Shown here in pieces: positions 25,948-36,767 of a stretch of 64,000 bases of DNA; position 1 is the first letter of the stretch, and every line of letters begins with the position of its first letter. The stretch comes from Verrucomicrobium sp. Its GTDB lineage: Bacteria; Verrucomicrobiota; Verrucomicrobiia; Methylacidiphilales; GAS474. The stretch spans positions 186,001 through 250,000 of the forward strand of contig JAPWJX010000005.1 of the NCBI GenBank assembly GCA_028283855.1, read 5' to 3'. The notes below the pieces were generated by a model that searched no databases, was not told where the DNA came from, and was given only the letters and a program-made list of their open reading frames with translations. The position numbers and the translations under genes were made by a program.

Positions 25948-27429
25948 CTAACGAACCTGAACGCTTCCGCCGAGAGTTTTCCATCGCCCTAATTCGGCCT
26001 CCAGGGATGCCTGTTTTTCCCGGGCGGCGGCGTAGGCCCGCGCGGCCTGGGGACGGGGGCGAACGGCGGGTCCATGGAGGGGGCGGAGATTCTTTTGCAG
26101 AAGTCCCGAGTTTTGGAGGGCGTAGAGGGCGGCCCCCCGGAGGGAGGCTTCCGGCTCCAGGGAGGGATGGACCGGGCGTCCCAGGACGTCGGCCAGCTGC
26201 TGAAGGGCGGCGGGGGAGTGGAGGAGGCCGCCGGAGACGATGTAGGAAAGGCGGCGGCCCGCCGTCTTTTCCACCAGCTCCGCGATGCGGGCCAGGCGCA
26301 GGTAGCTGGCCTCCTCCAGCGCGTGAAGGAGGTCGAGGGCGGTCGTGGCCTGCGTCATGCCGAAGAAGGCAGCGGGGATGCCGTCCGGCCAGGTGGGGGC
26401 GCGCTCCCCGGCCAGGAAGGGGAGCATTTCCAGGCCCGGCGCGGGGCCGAGGCGGCGCGCGGCTTCCCTTTCGAGCGCGGCGGCGTCCGGCAGCCGCAGG
26501 ACGCGGAGGGCCCAGGCGCGGAGGTTGCCCGCGTTGCTGATCGCGCCGCCCAGGAGGCGGTAATCGGCGTCGATCCGGTAGGCGAAGAGGCCCAGCGGGG
26601 CCAGCGGCCCCTGGGCTCCCTTGCCCGCGCGGACGCCGACGCGCAGCGCGCCGCTGGTGCCGAAGTTGATGGCGGCCACGCCGGGCCGCAGGGCGCCGGA
26701 GCCCAGGTTGCTGGCCGCGCCGTCGCCCAAGGCCGGGTACCAGCGGGCGTCGCGGAGGGACGGGAATTTAGCCGCCAGGCGGGGGTGGGTGGGCAGCGGC
26801 GCCTCGCTCAGGGGGTTGAGCTTCCGCGCGGAGAGGCCGCAGCGGCGGAGGAGAGGGGTGTCCCAGGCCAGCTTGCGCCCGTCGAGGAGGCCGGTGCCGC
26901 TGGCCATGGAGAGGGAGACGTGGGCCCGGCCGCACCATTTTTCCATGATCCACTCCCCGGGAGAAACCCAGCGGGCGGTTTTCTTGAAAAGGGAGGGCTG
27001 GGCGCGGCGGAGCCAAAGGAGCTTGGCCGGCCAGAAGGAGGCCCGGGCCATGCAGCCGGTGCGGGCGTGGAGGCGGCGTTCCCCGCCGCGCGCGCGGAGC
27101 CGCTCCGCCTCCGGATGGCAGCGGGAATCGGCCCAGGTGAAGACGGCGGAGAGCGGCGCGCCCTTTTCGTCCAGGGCCAGGAGGCTGTGCCAGAAGCAGG
27201 AGACGCCGACGGCGGCGATCGGCCCGCCGCGCCATTTCTTGAGCGCGGCGGAAACGGTCTTCAGGACGGCCCGTTGGATGTCGGCGGGGCGCAGCTCGGC
27301 CCGGCCGTCGGGGGAGGTCTGGAGCGGGTAGGCGATTTGGGCGGTGGTTTCCACCCGCCGGACGCCCCGGCGGTCATAGACCGCGCAGCGGGTCGACGAG
27401 GTGCCGATATCGATGGCCAGGACCGCCAT
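25948..27429 (-). CDS. FGGY-family carbohydrate kinase (gluconokinase/xylulokinase-like)
   Basis: 493 residues with both FGGY domains. The N-terminal phosphate-1 motif is LAIDIGTSSTRCAVYD; WHSLLALDEKG and FTWADSR line the sugar site. The C-terminal half has AINFGTSGALR and the FGGY-like block VSGGLLHSPAALQQLADVLG. The general wording is closest to gluconokinase-type members, but substrate cannot be fixed from motifs. ATG start at 27429, 9 bases after the preceding stop. Confidence 0.85.
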   Translation of the reverse strand: MAVLAIDIGTSSTRCAVYDRRGVRRVETTAQIAYPLQTSPDGRAELRPADIQRAVLKTVSAALKKWRGGPIAAVGVSCFWHSLLALDEKGAPLSAVFTWADSRCHPEAERLRARGGERRLHARTGCMARASFWPAKLLWLRRAQPSLFKKTARWVSPGEWIMEKWCGRAHVSLSMASGTGLLDGRKLAWDTPLLRRCGLSARKLNPLSEAPLPTHPRLAAKFPSLRDARWYPALGDGAASNLGSGALRPGVAAINFGTSGALRVGVRAGKGAQGPLAPLGLFAYRIDADYRLLGGAISNAGNLRAWALRVLRLPDAAALEREAARRLGPAPGLEMLPFLAGERAPTWPDGIPAAFFGMTQATTALDLLHALEEASYLRLARIAELVEKTAGRRLSYIVSGGLLHSPAALQQLADVLGRPVHPSLEPEASLRGAALYALQNSGLLQKNLRPLHGPAVRPRPQAARAYAAAREKQASLEAELGRWKTLGGSVQVR

Positions 27430-27438
27430 GCGGGCAGG

Positions 27439-27945
27439 CTACTTGATGTCCTCGCCGAAGGAGGGCTCGTCCGGCGGATCCTGCTCCTCTTCCTGCTGGG
27501 CCTGCTTCATCTTTTCCAGCAGCTCGGAGGCGTCCTCCACCTCGTCCCACACCTCGCGGCTGACCAGGATGGGGCGCTGGGAGGCCAGGGCCAGCGCTAG
27601 GCAGTCGCTCGGGCGGGCGTCGATCTCGATGATCTTTTTGTGCACCTCGTTCTCCGCGTGGAGAATCAGGCGGGCGAAGTAGGTGTTGCTCCGCAGATCG
27701 TTGATGATGACGCGGTCCAGGGAGATGGAGAAGGCCTCGAAGATGAGGCCGATCAGCTCGTGGGTGAGGGGGCGCTCGTTCTTCTCCCCGCGCAGGGACA
27801 TGGCGATGGCCCGTCCGACGTAGGCGTCCACGGTGATGACAAAGACCTTTTCCGTGTTCCCCAGCAGGATGGCGACGCCCTGATTGTCCGTGGGGGTAAT
27901 GCCCACGACCTGCACGGGTACGACGTCGGATTTCACCCTAAACAC
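27439..27945 (-). CDS. Bifunctional nuclease (BFN/DUF151) family protein
   Basis: 168-residue protein with the BFN domain over about 8-140: ILLGNTEKVFVITVDAYVGRAI, RPLTHELIGLIFEAF and the family hallmark IDARPSDCLALALAS. It ends in an acidic Glu/Gln/Asp-rich tail. The family has reported DNase/RNase activity in plants and is widespread in bacteria with uncertain function. Start is GTG at 27945 without an evident ribosome site; a second GTG at 27936 is possible. It is the first gene of a seven-gene minus-strand operon and divergent from speA. Confidence 0.88.
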   Translation of the reverse strand: MFRVKSDVVPVQVVGITPTDNQGVAILLGNTEKVFVITVDAYVGRAIAMSLRGEKNERPLTHELIGLIFEAFSISLDRVIINDLRSNTYFARLILHAENEVHKKIIEIDARPSDCLALALASQRPILVSREVWDEVEDASELLEKMKQAQQEEEQDPPDEPSFGEDIK

Positions 27946-27963
27946 TTACCATGCGGGGGCGCG

Positions 27964-27992
27964 TTGACAAGTGGGCCCGCAGTCCCTTTATA
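27964..27992 (+). promoter_or_regulatory. Sigma-70-type promoter of speA
   Basis: TTGACA (27964-27969), a 17-base spacer, and TTTATA (27987-27992). TATAAG at 27989-27994 overlaps this as an alternative -10. Predicted transcription start is near 28000, only about 7 bases before the speA ATG, so the mRNA leader would be almost absent. This matches the lack of a ribosome site. Confidence 0.6.
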
Positions 27993-28006
27993 AGTGCTTC
28001 ACAGAA

Positions 28007-29941
28007 ATGACAAATTCCGAAGCCCCCTGGGAGTTGGAGCAGGCGCTGCGCACGTATCAGATTGACCGCTGGGGAGGCGGCTATTTCCAAGTCAACGGGA
28101 AGGGCCACATCACGGTCCGTCCCGTGCAGGAGGAAGGGGCGGAGATCGACCTCATGGAGGTGATCGACGACGCGCGCGAGCGCAACCTCAAGTTCCCCAT
28201 GCTCCTGCGCTTCCAGGACCTCCTGCGCCACCGCGTGCAGCGGCTTAACCGGGCCTTTGCCGAGGCCATCCAGGAGGCCGGCTACCAAAACGTCTACCGC
28301 GGCGTCTTCCCCATCAAAGTAAACCAGCTTCGCGAGGTGGTGGAGGAGATCATCGACGCCGGGACCGAGTTCCACTACGGGATCGAGGTGGGCAGCAAGC
28401 CGGAGCTCTTCGCCGGGCTGGCCCTCCACAAGGACCCGGAGAGCCTGATGATCTGCAACGGCTACAAGGACCAGGTCTTCATCGAGACCGCCCTCATGGG
28501 GCGCCGCCTGGGGAAGAAGATCATCCTGGTCGTGGAAAAGATCGAGGAGCTGCGCGCCATCCTGGACCACGCGGCCAGCGCCAACGTGGAGCCCCTCATC
28601 GGCATCCGCGTCCGCCTCAGCGCCAAGGGGCAGGGCCGCTGGGCTCTCTCCGGCGGGGAGGACGCCAAGTTCGGCCTCACCACGGCGGAGCTTTTGGAGG
28701 CCGCCGCCCTCATGAAGGAGCGCGGCATGGCCCATTGCTTCAAGCTGCTCCACTTCCACATCGGCTCCCAGATCCCGGACATCCTGACCGTGAAGCGCGC
28801 GGTGCGGGAGGGGGCCCGCGTTTACGCCAAGCTGCGGCAGGAGGGCTTCGACCTGGGTTACCTGGACGTCGGCGGCGGCATGGGCGTCGACTACGACGGA
28901 AGCCGCTCCGCCAGCGACGCCAGCATCAACTATACCCTGGCCGAATACGCGCGGGACATTGTCTACAACGTCGCCGACGTCTGCAACGAGGAGAAGGTCC
29001 CGCACCCCACCCTGGTCAGCGAGAGCGGCCGCGCCATCGTGGCCCACCACTCCGTCCTCATCGTCAACGTCTTCGGCGCGATCGAAAAGACGAAGCTCCT
29101 GGAGATCGGCGAGAAGGCGAGCCAGCCGGAAAAGCCCGCCCACAAGCTGGCCGCCAACCTCCTGGAAATCCGCGAAACTCTCAACCGCAAGAACCGCCGG
29201 GAGCATTTCCACGACGCGGTGCAGATCAAGGAAGAGACCCAGAGCCGCTTCGACCTGGGCCTCATCGACCTGCGCACCAAGGCGCAGGTGGAGACCCTTT
29301 TCTGGGAGATCGTGGAGCGGATCGTCGGCTTCTACGGCGATTCCTCGAAGATTCCGGAGGACATCCGCCGCCTGCGCGATTCGCTGAGCGACCAGTTCCT
29401 CTGCAATTTTTCCGTTTTCCAGTCCCTCATCGACCACTGGGCGCTGGGCCAGCCCTTTCCCATCGCGCCGGTCCACCGGCTCAACGAGCGGCCCCTGCAT
29501 GACGCCACCCTGGTCGACATTACCTGCGACTCCGATGGGAAGATCTCCCAGTTCATCTCCGGGGAGGAAGCGCCGCGCAAGACCCTCCCCCTCCACGCGC
29601 CCGGCGGGAAGCCCTACTACCTGGGCATCTTCCTCATGGGAGCCTACCAGGACATCATGGGAGACCTGCACAACCTCTTCGGCAACGTGAACGAGGCCCA
29701 CGTCTTCCTGGACCCGGACGAGGACGACGGCTTCTACATCGAGGAGACGATCCCCGGAGGCACCATCGGCCAGGTCCTGGCCTCCGTGCAGTATGACACC
29801 CCCTCCATTGCCCGCGCGATGAAGGCGCAGATCGACGCCGCCATCAAGGCCGACGTCCTTCGGCCGAACGAGGGAATGCGCCTCCTCGAAAACTACGAGA
29901 AGGGCCTGGAAGGGACCACCTACCTCCAGTTCACGCCGTAG
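28007..29941 (+). CDS. speA: Biosynthetic arginine decarboxylase
   Basis: 644 residues, usual for SpeA. Converts arginine to agmatine for polyamine synthesis in the cytoplasm. The PLP lysine is in VFPIKVNQLREV. Barrel motifs HFHIGSQI and DVGGGMGVDYDG follow, with the late SESGRAIVAHHSVL block. The C-terminal section includes QFISGEEAPRKTLPLH and the acidic DPDEDDGFYIEE. I chose the ATG at 28007 because the frame upstream of it overlaps the promoter. The next gene follows after 5 bases, so the two are probably co-transcribed. Confidence 0.95.
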   Translation: MTNSEAPWELEQALRTYQIDRWGGGYFQVNGKGHITVRPVQEEGAEIDLMEVIDDARERNLKFPMLLRFQDLLRHRVQRLNRAFAEAIQEAGYQNVYRGVFPIKVNQLREVVEEIIDAGTEFHYGIEVGSKPELFAGLALHKDPESLMICNGYKDQVFIETALMGRRLGKKIILVVEKIEELRAILDHAASANVEPLIGIRVRLSAKGQGRWALSGGEDAKFGLTTAELLEAAALMKERGMAHCFKLLHFHIGSQIPDILTVKRAVREGARVYAKLRQEGFDLGYLDVGGGMGVDYDGSRSASDASINYTLAEYARDIVYNVADVCNEEKVPHPTLVSESGRAIVAHHSVLIVNVFGAIEKTKLLEIGEKASQPEKPAHKLAANLLEIRETLNRKNRREHFHDAVQIKEETQSRFDLGLIDLRTKAQVETLFWEIVERIVGFYGDSSKIPEDIRRLRDSLSDQFLCNFSVFQSLIDHWALGQPFPIAPVHRLNERPLHDATLVDITCDSDGKISQFISGEEAPRKTLPLHAPGGKPYYLGIFLMGAYQDIMGDLHNLFGNVNEAHVFLDPDEDDGFYIEETIPGGTIGQVLASVQYDTPSIARAMKAQIDAAIKADVLRPNEGMRLLENYEKGLEGTTYLQFTP

Positions 29942-29946
29942 CGCCT

Positions 29947-30909
29947 ATGCGGTGGGCGGCGTTCCTGGCGGTCTGGCTTTTAGGGCTGGCCCTGGCCGCG
30001 GCGGAGGAGCGCACCTTCTCCGTCTGCTGGTGGAACGTCGAAAATTGGGGCGAGACGGACCGCCGCATCGACGGCCAGTTCCTCCCCCACGCGATGAAGC
30101 CGCCCCGGGAGGTCGCCTCCGTCCTGGCCATCCTAAAGCGCGTCCGCCCGGACATCCTGGGCGTGGCGGAGATCATCCAGGCCCCTGACGACAAAAACCT
30201 GGCCCTCTTCCGCCGGGAACTGGCCGCCGAAGGCCTGGACTACCCCTACGTCTCCACCGCGCGCGGGGAGGACACCCGCATCGAGATGGCGCTCTTTTCC
30301 CGATACCCCATCGCCGAAGACCACGCGTTCAACCGGGAAACCTTCGGCGTCACGCTGCACAGTCCCAGCACGGGCGAGAGGAAGCGGGCGCGCTTCCGCG
30401 TGGGGAGGGGGTTCCTCAACTGCCGGATCGAAGTCGCGCCGGGCTACTCCCTTCAAGTCATGACGGCGCACCTCAAATCGAAGTGGCCGGAAAAGTCGGT
30501 GGAAGGGGAGGAGGGCGAGCCCGGGGACGCCTACGTCCGCCGGAACGAGGCGCGGCTCCTGCGGCGCCACGTCGACACGTTCCTAAAGGACCATCCCGGC
30601 CAGGACCTTTTGGTCATGGGGGACTTCAACGACACGCCGGACAGCCGGACCGTGGCGGAAGTGCTGAAAGGCGGCAGCCTGGCGGAGCTGCCGCTGGCCG
30701 ATTACCTGGGCGACCGCTGGACCGAGTGGTTCCGCCAACGCCGGAGCTACGAGCAGATCGACTATCTTTTTGCCGACGACTCCCTGCGCGCCCGCTTCCT
30801 GCCGGGGGAATCCTTCCTCTTCCGCCCGAAGGCGGACGATCCGCCGGACCTCGACCCGCGCGAGGCGAGCGATCACCGCCCCCTCTGCGCGCGCTTCAGC
30901 TTGCCTTGA
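29947..30909 (+). CDS. Secreted endonuclease/exonuclease/phosphatase-family hydrolase
   Basis: 320 residues with a signal peptide (AFLAVWLLGLALAAAEE). The EEP fold motifs are WWNVENWGETD (Asn/Glu metal site), ILGVAEII, MTAHLKSK, VMGDFNDTPDS and the final SDHRPLCARF (Asp/His pair). It acts outside the cytoplasm on phosphodiesters, with nucleic acid or a phospholipid as possible substrates. The 14-base 3' overlap with the convergent DedA-like gene is visible. Probably co-transcribed with speA. Confidence 0.85.
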   Translation: MRWAAFLAVWLLGLALAAAEERTFSVCWWNVENWGETDRRIDGQFLPHAMKPPREVASVLAILKRVRPDILGVAEIIQAPDDKNLALFRRELAAEGLDYPYVSTARGEDTRIEMALFSRYPIAEDHAFNRETFGVTLHSPSTGERKRARFRVGRGFLNCRIEVAPGYSLQVMTAHLKSKWPEKSVEGEEGEPGDAYVRRNEARLLRRHVDTFLKDHPGQDLLVMGDFNDTPDSRTVAEVLKGGSLAELPLADYLGDRWTEWFRQRRSYEQIDYLFADDSLRARFLPGESFLFRPKADDPPDLDPREASDHRPLCARFSLP

Positions 30910-31513
30910 GGAACTTGTAGGCGAAAAAGGCGGCCACCAACAGCGCCGTGAAGGCCGCCGCTAGCAGCTTAAAGTATCGGGCGAAGAACTGCTCCAGCTT
31001 CTTCCCGTAGAGCCGGGTCAGGCCCGCCACCAAAAAGAAGCGCAGCCCGCGTCCCAGGAAGGAGGCGATGAGGAGCGTGCGGATCGGCACCTCGCAGACG
31101 CCCGCGGCGATGGTGAAGATCTTATACGGCACCAGCGTGAACGGGGCGACGAGGATGGCCAGGAAGGCGTTCGCGTCGTAAAAGTGCTTCACCTGGGCGA
31201 AGACCTCCGGCGTGAAATGGAGGACGTGCGTCATGAAGTGGCTGGCGAAGACGTGCGGCGCCAGCCATTTCCACAGAAAGAAACCGATCGACCAGCCCAG
31301 AAGCCCCCCCGCGAGGGAGGCGGCCAGCGTGGCTGCCGCGTTGCGGAACCACTTCTCCGGATGGGCCAGCGTCATGGCGATGAGCAGCACGTCCGGCGGG
31401 ATGGGGAAGAAGGAAGCCTCCGCGATGGCGATGAGGACCAGCGCGGGCAGAGCGTAGCGCGTGCGGCACCAGTGCAGGGTCCACTCGTAAAGGCGGGCGA
31501 CAAGGCGGGTCAT
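30896..31513 (-). CDS. YqaA/DedA-like membrane protein
   Basis: 205-residue membrane protein with four or five helices. It shows the SNARE-associated/DedA pattern: EASFFPIPPDVLLIAM near helix 1-2, then FTLVPYKIFTIAAGV and SFLGRGLRFFLVAG. The YqaA subgroup is small like this. Family members act as phospholipid flippases or support membrane homeostasis. I chose ATG at 31513; a longer frame to 31594 has little support. Confidence 0.8.
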   Translation of the reverse strand: MTRLVARLYEWTLHWCRTRYALPALVLIAIAEASFFPIPPDVLLIAMTLAHPEKWFRNAAATLAASLAGGLLGWSIGFFLWKWLAPHVFASHFMTHVLHFTPEVFAQVKHFYDANAFLAILVAPFTLVPYKIFTIAAGVCEVPIRTLLIASFLGRGLRFFLVAGLTRLYGKKLEQFFARYFKLLAAAFTALLVAAFFAYKFLKAS

Positions 31514-31564
31514 AGCGGGGGTGCTAGGCGAACGGGGGGAAAAGAAAAGGACTTTGTGCGGCGG

Positions 31565-31605
31565 CGCGATTCGCCAAGGTGATTCTGGGCGCAATCGCGT
31601 TTTTT
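31565..31605 (+). terminator. Strong intrinsic terminator upstream of gap
   Basis: CGCGATT (31565-31571) pairs with AATCGCG (31593-31599). CGCC (31572-31575) pairs with GGCG (31588-31591) inside it, giving an 11-bp stem with one bulge. A run of six T (31600-31605) follows. It acts on plus-strand transcription, for example read-through from speA and the EEP gene, which would be antisense to the DedA-like gene. It insulates the gap promoter. Confidence 0.7.
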
Positions 31606-31680
31606 AAACCTTCCAAAACGCCGTTCCGGCTGGATATCAAGAGATACCGCGGGAGGACCCGGGCCGGGCCCGTTTTCCCG

Positions 31681-32813
<1,133 letters not shown>

Positions 32814-32821
32814 GGCGCGAC

Positions 32822-34042
<1,221 letters not shown>

Positions 34043-34047
34043 ATCCC

Positions 34048-34836
34048 ATGGCCATCCTTCGCAAAAAGATCGTCGCCGGAAACTGGAAGATGAACCGCAC
34101 CGCGGCCGACGCCCGGAAGCTGGTCAACGAGGTCTTCCTCGGCGTGAAGAAGTTCGACGCCGTCGACATCGTCCTTTGCCCGCCCTTCACCGCCCTCTCC
34201 GCCGTCTCCGAGATGCTGGCGGACGTGCCCAACGTCTTCCTGGGCGCGCAGAACGTCCACCAGGCCGCCAGCGGCGCCTACACGGGGGAAATCTCCGTCG
34301 AGATGCTGCGGGAGCTGCACTGCCGCTACGTCATCATCGGCCACTCGGAGCGCCGCCAGTATTTTCATGAGAGCGACGAGCTGGTCTGCCAAAAGGTGAA
34401 GGCCGCCCTGGCCGGGAACCTCCGCCCCATCGTCTGCGTCGGCGAGACGCTGGAGGAGCGCGAGTCCGGCTCCTGGCGCGACGTCCTTTTCCGCCAGATC
34501 ACCGTGGGCCTGCAGGGCATCCCGGAGTCCGACCTGGCCGACATGGTCATCGCCTACGAGCCCGTCTGGGCCATCGGCACAGGCCGCACCGCCACCCCGG
34601 AGCAGGCGCAGGAGACCCACGCCTACGTGCGCGGCGTCGTCGCCCAGCACATCTCCGCCGAGGTGGCGCGCAAGCTCCGCATCCAATACGGCGGCAGCGT
34701 CAAGCCGGAGAACGCCGCCGAGATCCTTCACCAGCCCGACATCGACGGCGCGCTGGTCGGCGGGGCCAGCCTGGACGGCCGCGCTTTTTCCTCTATCGTC
34801 CTCAGCGCGGGGGTGGAAGCTCCCGCCGCCGCCTAA
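34048..34836 (+). CDS. tpiA: Triosephosphate isomerase
   Basis: 262 residues from the ATG at 34048. The active site is complete: Lys in AGNWKMN, electrophilic His in IIGHSERR, the glutamate base in IAYEPVWAIGTGR (loop 6 included), and the phosphate-binding IQYGGSVKPENA plus LVGGASL. Interconverts DHAP and glyceraldehyde 3-phosphate. Followed 12 bases later by secG. Confidence 0.97.
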   Translation: MAILRKKIVAGNWKMNRTAADARKLVNEVFLGVKKFDAVDIVLCPPFTALSAVSEMLADVPNVFLGAQNVHQAASGAYTGEISVEMLRELHCRYVIIGHSERRQYFHESDELVCQKVKAALAGNLRPIVCVGETLEERESGSWRDVLFRQITVGLQGIPESDLADMVIAYEPVWAIGTGRTATPEQAQETHAYVRGVVAQHISAEVARKLRIQYGGSVKPENAAEILHQPDIDGALVGGASLDGRAFSSIVLSAGVEAPAAA

Positions 34837-34848
34837 CCCACACATCCC

Positions 34849-35178
34849 ATGATCAACTTCTTCATCGGCTTCCTGCTCGTCGTTTTCTTCGGCGTCTCGG
34901 GCCTTCTCATCCTCGCCATCCTCATGCAGCGCAGCAAGCAGGACGGCCTCGGCGCGGCCTTCGGCGGCGGCCTGACGGAGTCGGTCTTCGGCGCGCAGAC
35001 CTCCACCATCCTCATCCGCTTCACCTCCTGGCTGATCGGCATCTTCTTCCTGAGCGCCATCGCCCTGGCCTGGCTCTACGGCCACCGCGGCCGCCAGGAG
35101 ACCGACCTCTCCCGCCGCCTCCACGGGACCCCGGCTGCCCAGACGGCCCCGGCCACGCCCGCTCCGAAGGCTCCTTAG
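34849..35178 (+). CDS. secG: Protein translocase subunit SecG
   Basis: 109 residues. Two membrane helices (about 3-25 and 55-77) flank the conserved cytoplasmic loop ILMQRSKQDGLGAAFGGG. The C-terminal tail is Ala/Pro/Thr-rich and poorly conserved, as usual. Part of the SecYEG channel. Position directly after tpiA is a well-known arrangement in several phyla. Confidence 0.93.
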   Translation: MINFFIGFLLVVFFGVSGLLILAILMQRSKQDGLGAAFGGGLTESVFGAQTSTILIRFTSWLIGIFFLSAIALAWLYGHRGRQETDLSRRLHGTPAAQTAPATPAPKAP

Positions 35179-35198
35179 CCTTTTCCCCGGTGGGCTGG

Positions 35199-36767
35199 AT
35201 GCGCGTCCTTCCGGTTCTCTTCTGCCTCCTTTTGGGCGGATGCGGCCGGGCGTTGCCGCCCGCCGACTTCACCTTCATCAACGGCGCGGAGCCGGAGACG
35301 CTGGACCCCCACGTCGTCACCGGCCAGCCGGAGATCCGGCTCTGCGAAGCCCTTTTCGAGGGGCTGACCTCCCGCGACGGCCGCGGCGCGATCATCCCCG
35401 GCATCGCGGAAAAGTGGGACGTCTCCGCCGACGGGCGCGTCTACACCTTTCACCTGCGTGCCGCCCGCTGGAGCAACGGGGACCCGCTCACCTCCGCCGA
35501 TTTCCTCAACTCCTGGCGCCGCGCGCTGGAGCCCCTGACCGCTTCCGAATACGCCTACCAGTATTACCCGATCGTCAACGCGCAGGCCTACAACACCGGC
35601 GCGCTTTCCGACTTTGCCGAGGTCGGCGTGAAGGCGCCCGATCCGCAGACCCTCCGCGTCACCCTTTCCGCGCCGACGCCCTACTTCCTCGACCTCTGCG
35701 CCTGCTCCACCCTGGCGCCGATCCACCTGGGCGCGATGAAGCAGTGGGGGGAGGACTGGATCAAGCCCGGCAAGCTCGTCACCGACGGCCCCTACACCCT
35801 GGGCGCCTGGCGGATCAACGACCGGATCACCCTGGTGAAAAATCCGCACTATTGGCGGGCCCGGGACGTCGCCTTCCGCCGGATCGACGCCCTCTCCCTT
35901 TCTTCCGCCACCACCGCCTTTAACCTCTTCCACTCCGGGGAGGCGGGGCTGATCCTGGACAAGTCGATGGTCCCGGCCTTCTTCATCGACGCCCTGAGGT
36001 CGAAATCCTATTTCCATTCCCAGCCCATCTACGGGACCTACTTCTACCGCTTCAACGTCACGCGCAAGCCCCTGAAGGACCCGCGCGTCCGCCTGGCCCT
36101 GGCCTTGGCCGTCGATCGCAAGCGGCTGGTCGACCGAATCACCCGCGCCGGGGAACCGCCCGCCGGCACCTTCGTCCCGCCGGGCATCGGCGGCTACACC
36201 CCGCCGGAGGGGATGAGCTACGACCCGGCGCGCGCGCGGAAGCTCCTGGCCGCCGCCGGATTCCCGGGAGGGAAGGGCTTCCCCGTCCTCTCCGTCCTCT
36301 ACAACAGCAGCGAGCAGAACGAGCAGATCGCCACGGAGATCCAGGACATGTGGCGGGAGAACCTGGGCATCTCCATCGAGCTGCGGAACCAGGAATGGAA
36401 GGTCTACCTCAACTCCTTGAGCGAGCTCGATTACGACATCGCCCGCTCCAGCTGGGTGGCCGATTACCCCGATCCGAACACCTTCCTCGACTGCTTCATG
36501 AGCGGCCGGGGGAACAACCGCACCGGCTGGTCTTCCGCCCGCTACGACGGGCTGATCGAGGAGGCCTGCCGCCAGCCGGACCGCGCCGCCCGCTACGCCC
36601 TTTTCCGCCAGGCGGAGGAAATCCTCAGCCAGGAGGCCCCCATCGCGCCGCTCTACAATTACGTGGCCATCTCCATCTATCGTCCCGACCACCTGGGCGG
36701 CTTCTTCCCGAATGCGATGGACGAGCACCCCCTGCGTGAGCTTTTTTGGAGGGAACCCGCGCCATGA
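35199..36767 (+). CDS. oppA: Oligopeptide ABC transporter substrate-binding lipoprotein (OppA-like)
   Basis: 522 residues from ATG at 35199 (a GTG at 35190 is possible). The lipoprotein signal ends LLLGGC. The SBP family 5 fold is shown by INGAEPETLDPHVVTG, VYTFHLRAARWSNGDPLTSADF, PYTLGAWRINDRI and DYPDPNTFLDCFMS. It captures oligopeptides in the periplasm. It follows secG by about 20 bases with no terminator, and overlaps the permease gene by ATGA. Family is clear; peptide specificity is not. Confidence 0.9.
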   Translation: MRVLPVLFCLLLGGCGRALPPADFTFINGAEPETLDPHVVTGQPEIRLCEALFEGLTSRDGRGAIIPGIAEKWDVSADGRVYTFHLRAARWSNGDPLTSADFLNSWRRALEPLTASEYAYQYYPIVNAQAYNTGALSDFAEVGVKAPDPQTLRVTLSAPTPYFLDLCACSTLAPIHLGAMKQWGEDWIKPGKLVTDGPYTLGAWRINDRITLVKNPHYWRARDVAFRRIDALSLSSATTAFNLFHSGEAGLILDKSMVPAFFIDALRSKSYFHSQPIYGTYFYRFNVTRKPLKDPRVRLALALAVDRKRLVDRITRAGEPPAGTFVPPGIGGYTPPEGMSYDPARARKLLAAAGFPGGKGFPVLSVLYNSSEQNEQIATEIQDMWRENLGISIELRNQEWKVYLNSLSELDYDIARSSWVADYPDPNTFLDCFMSGRGNNRTGWSSARYDGLIEEACRQPDRAARYALFRQAEEILSQEAPIAPLYNYVAISIYRPDHLGGFFPNAMDEHPLRELFWREPAP

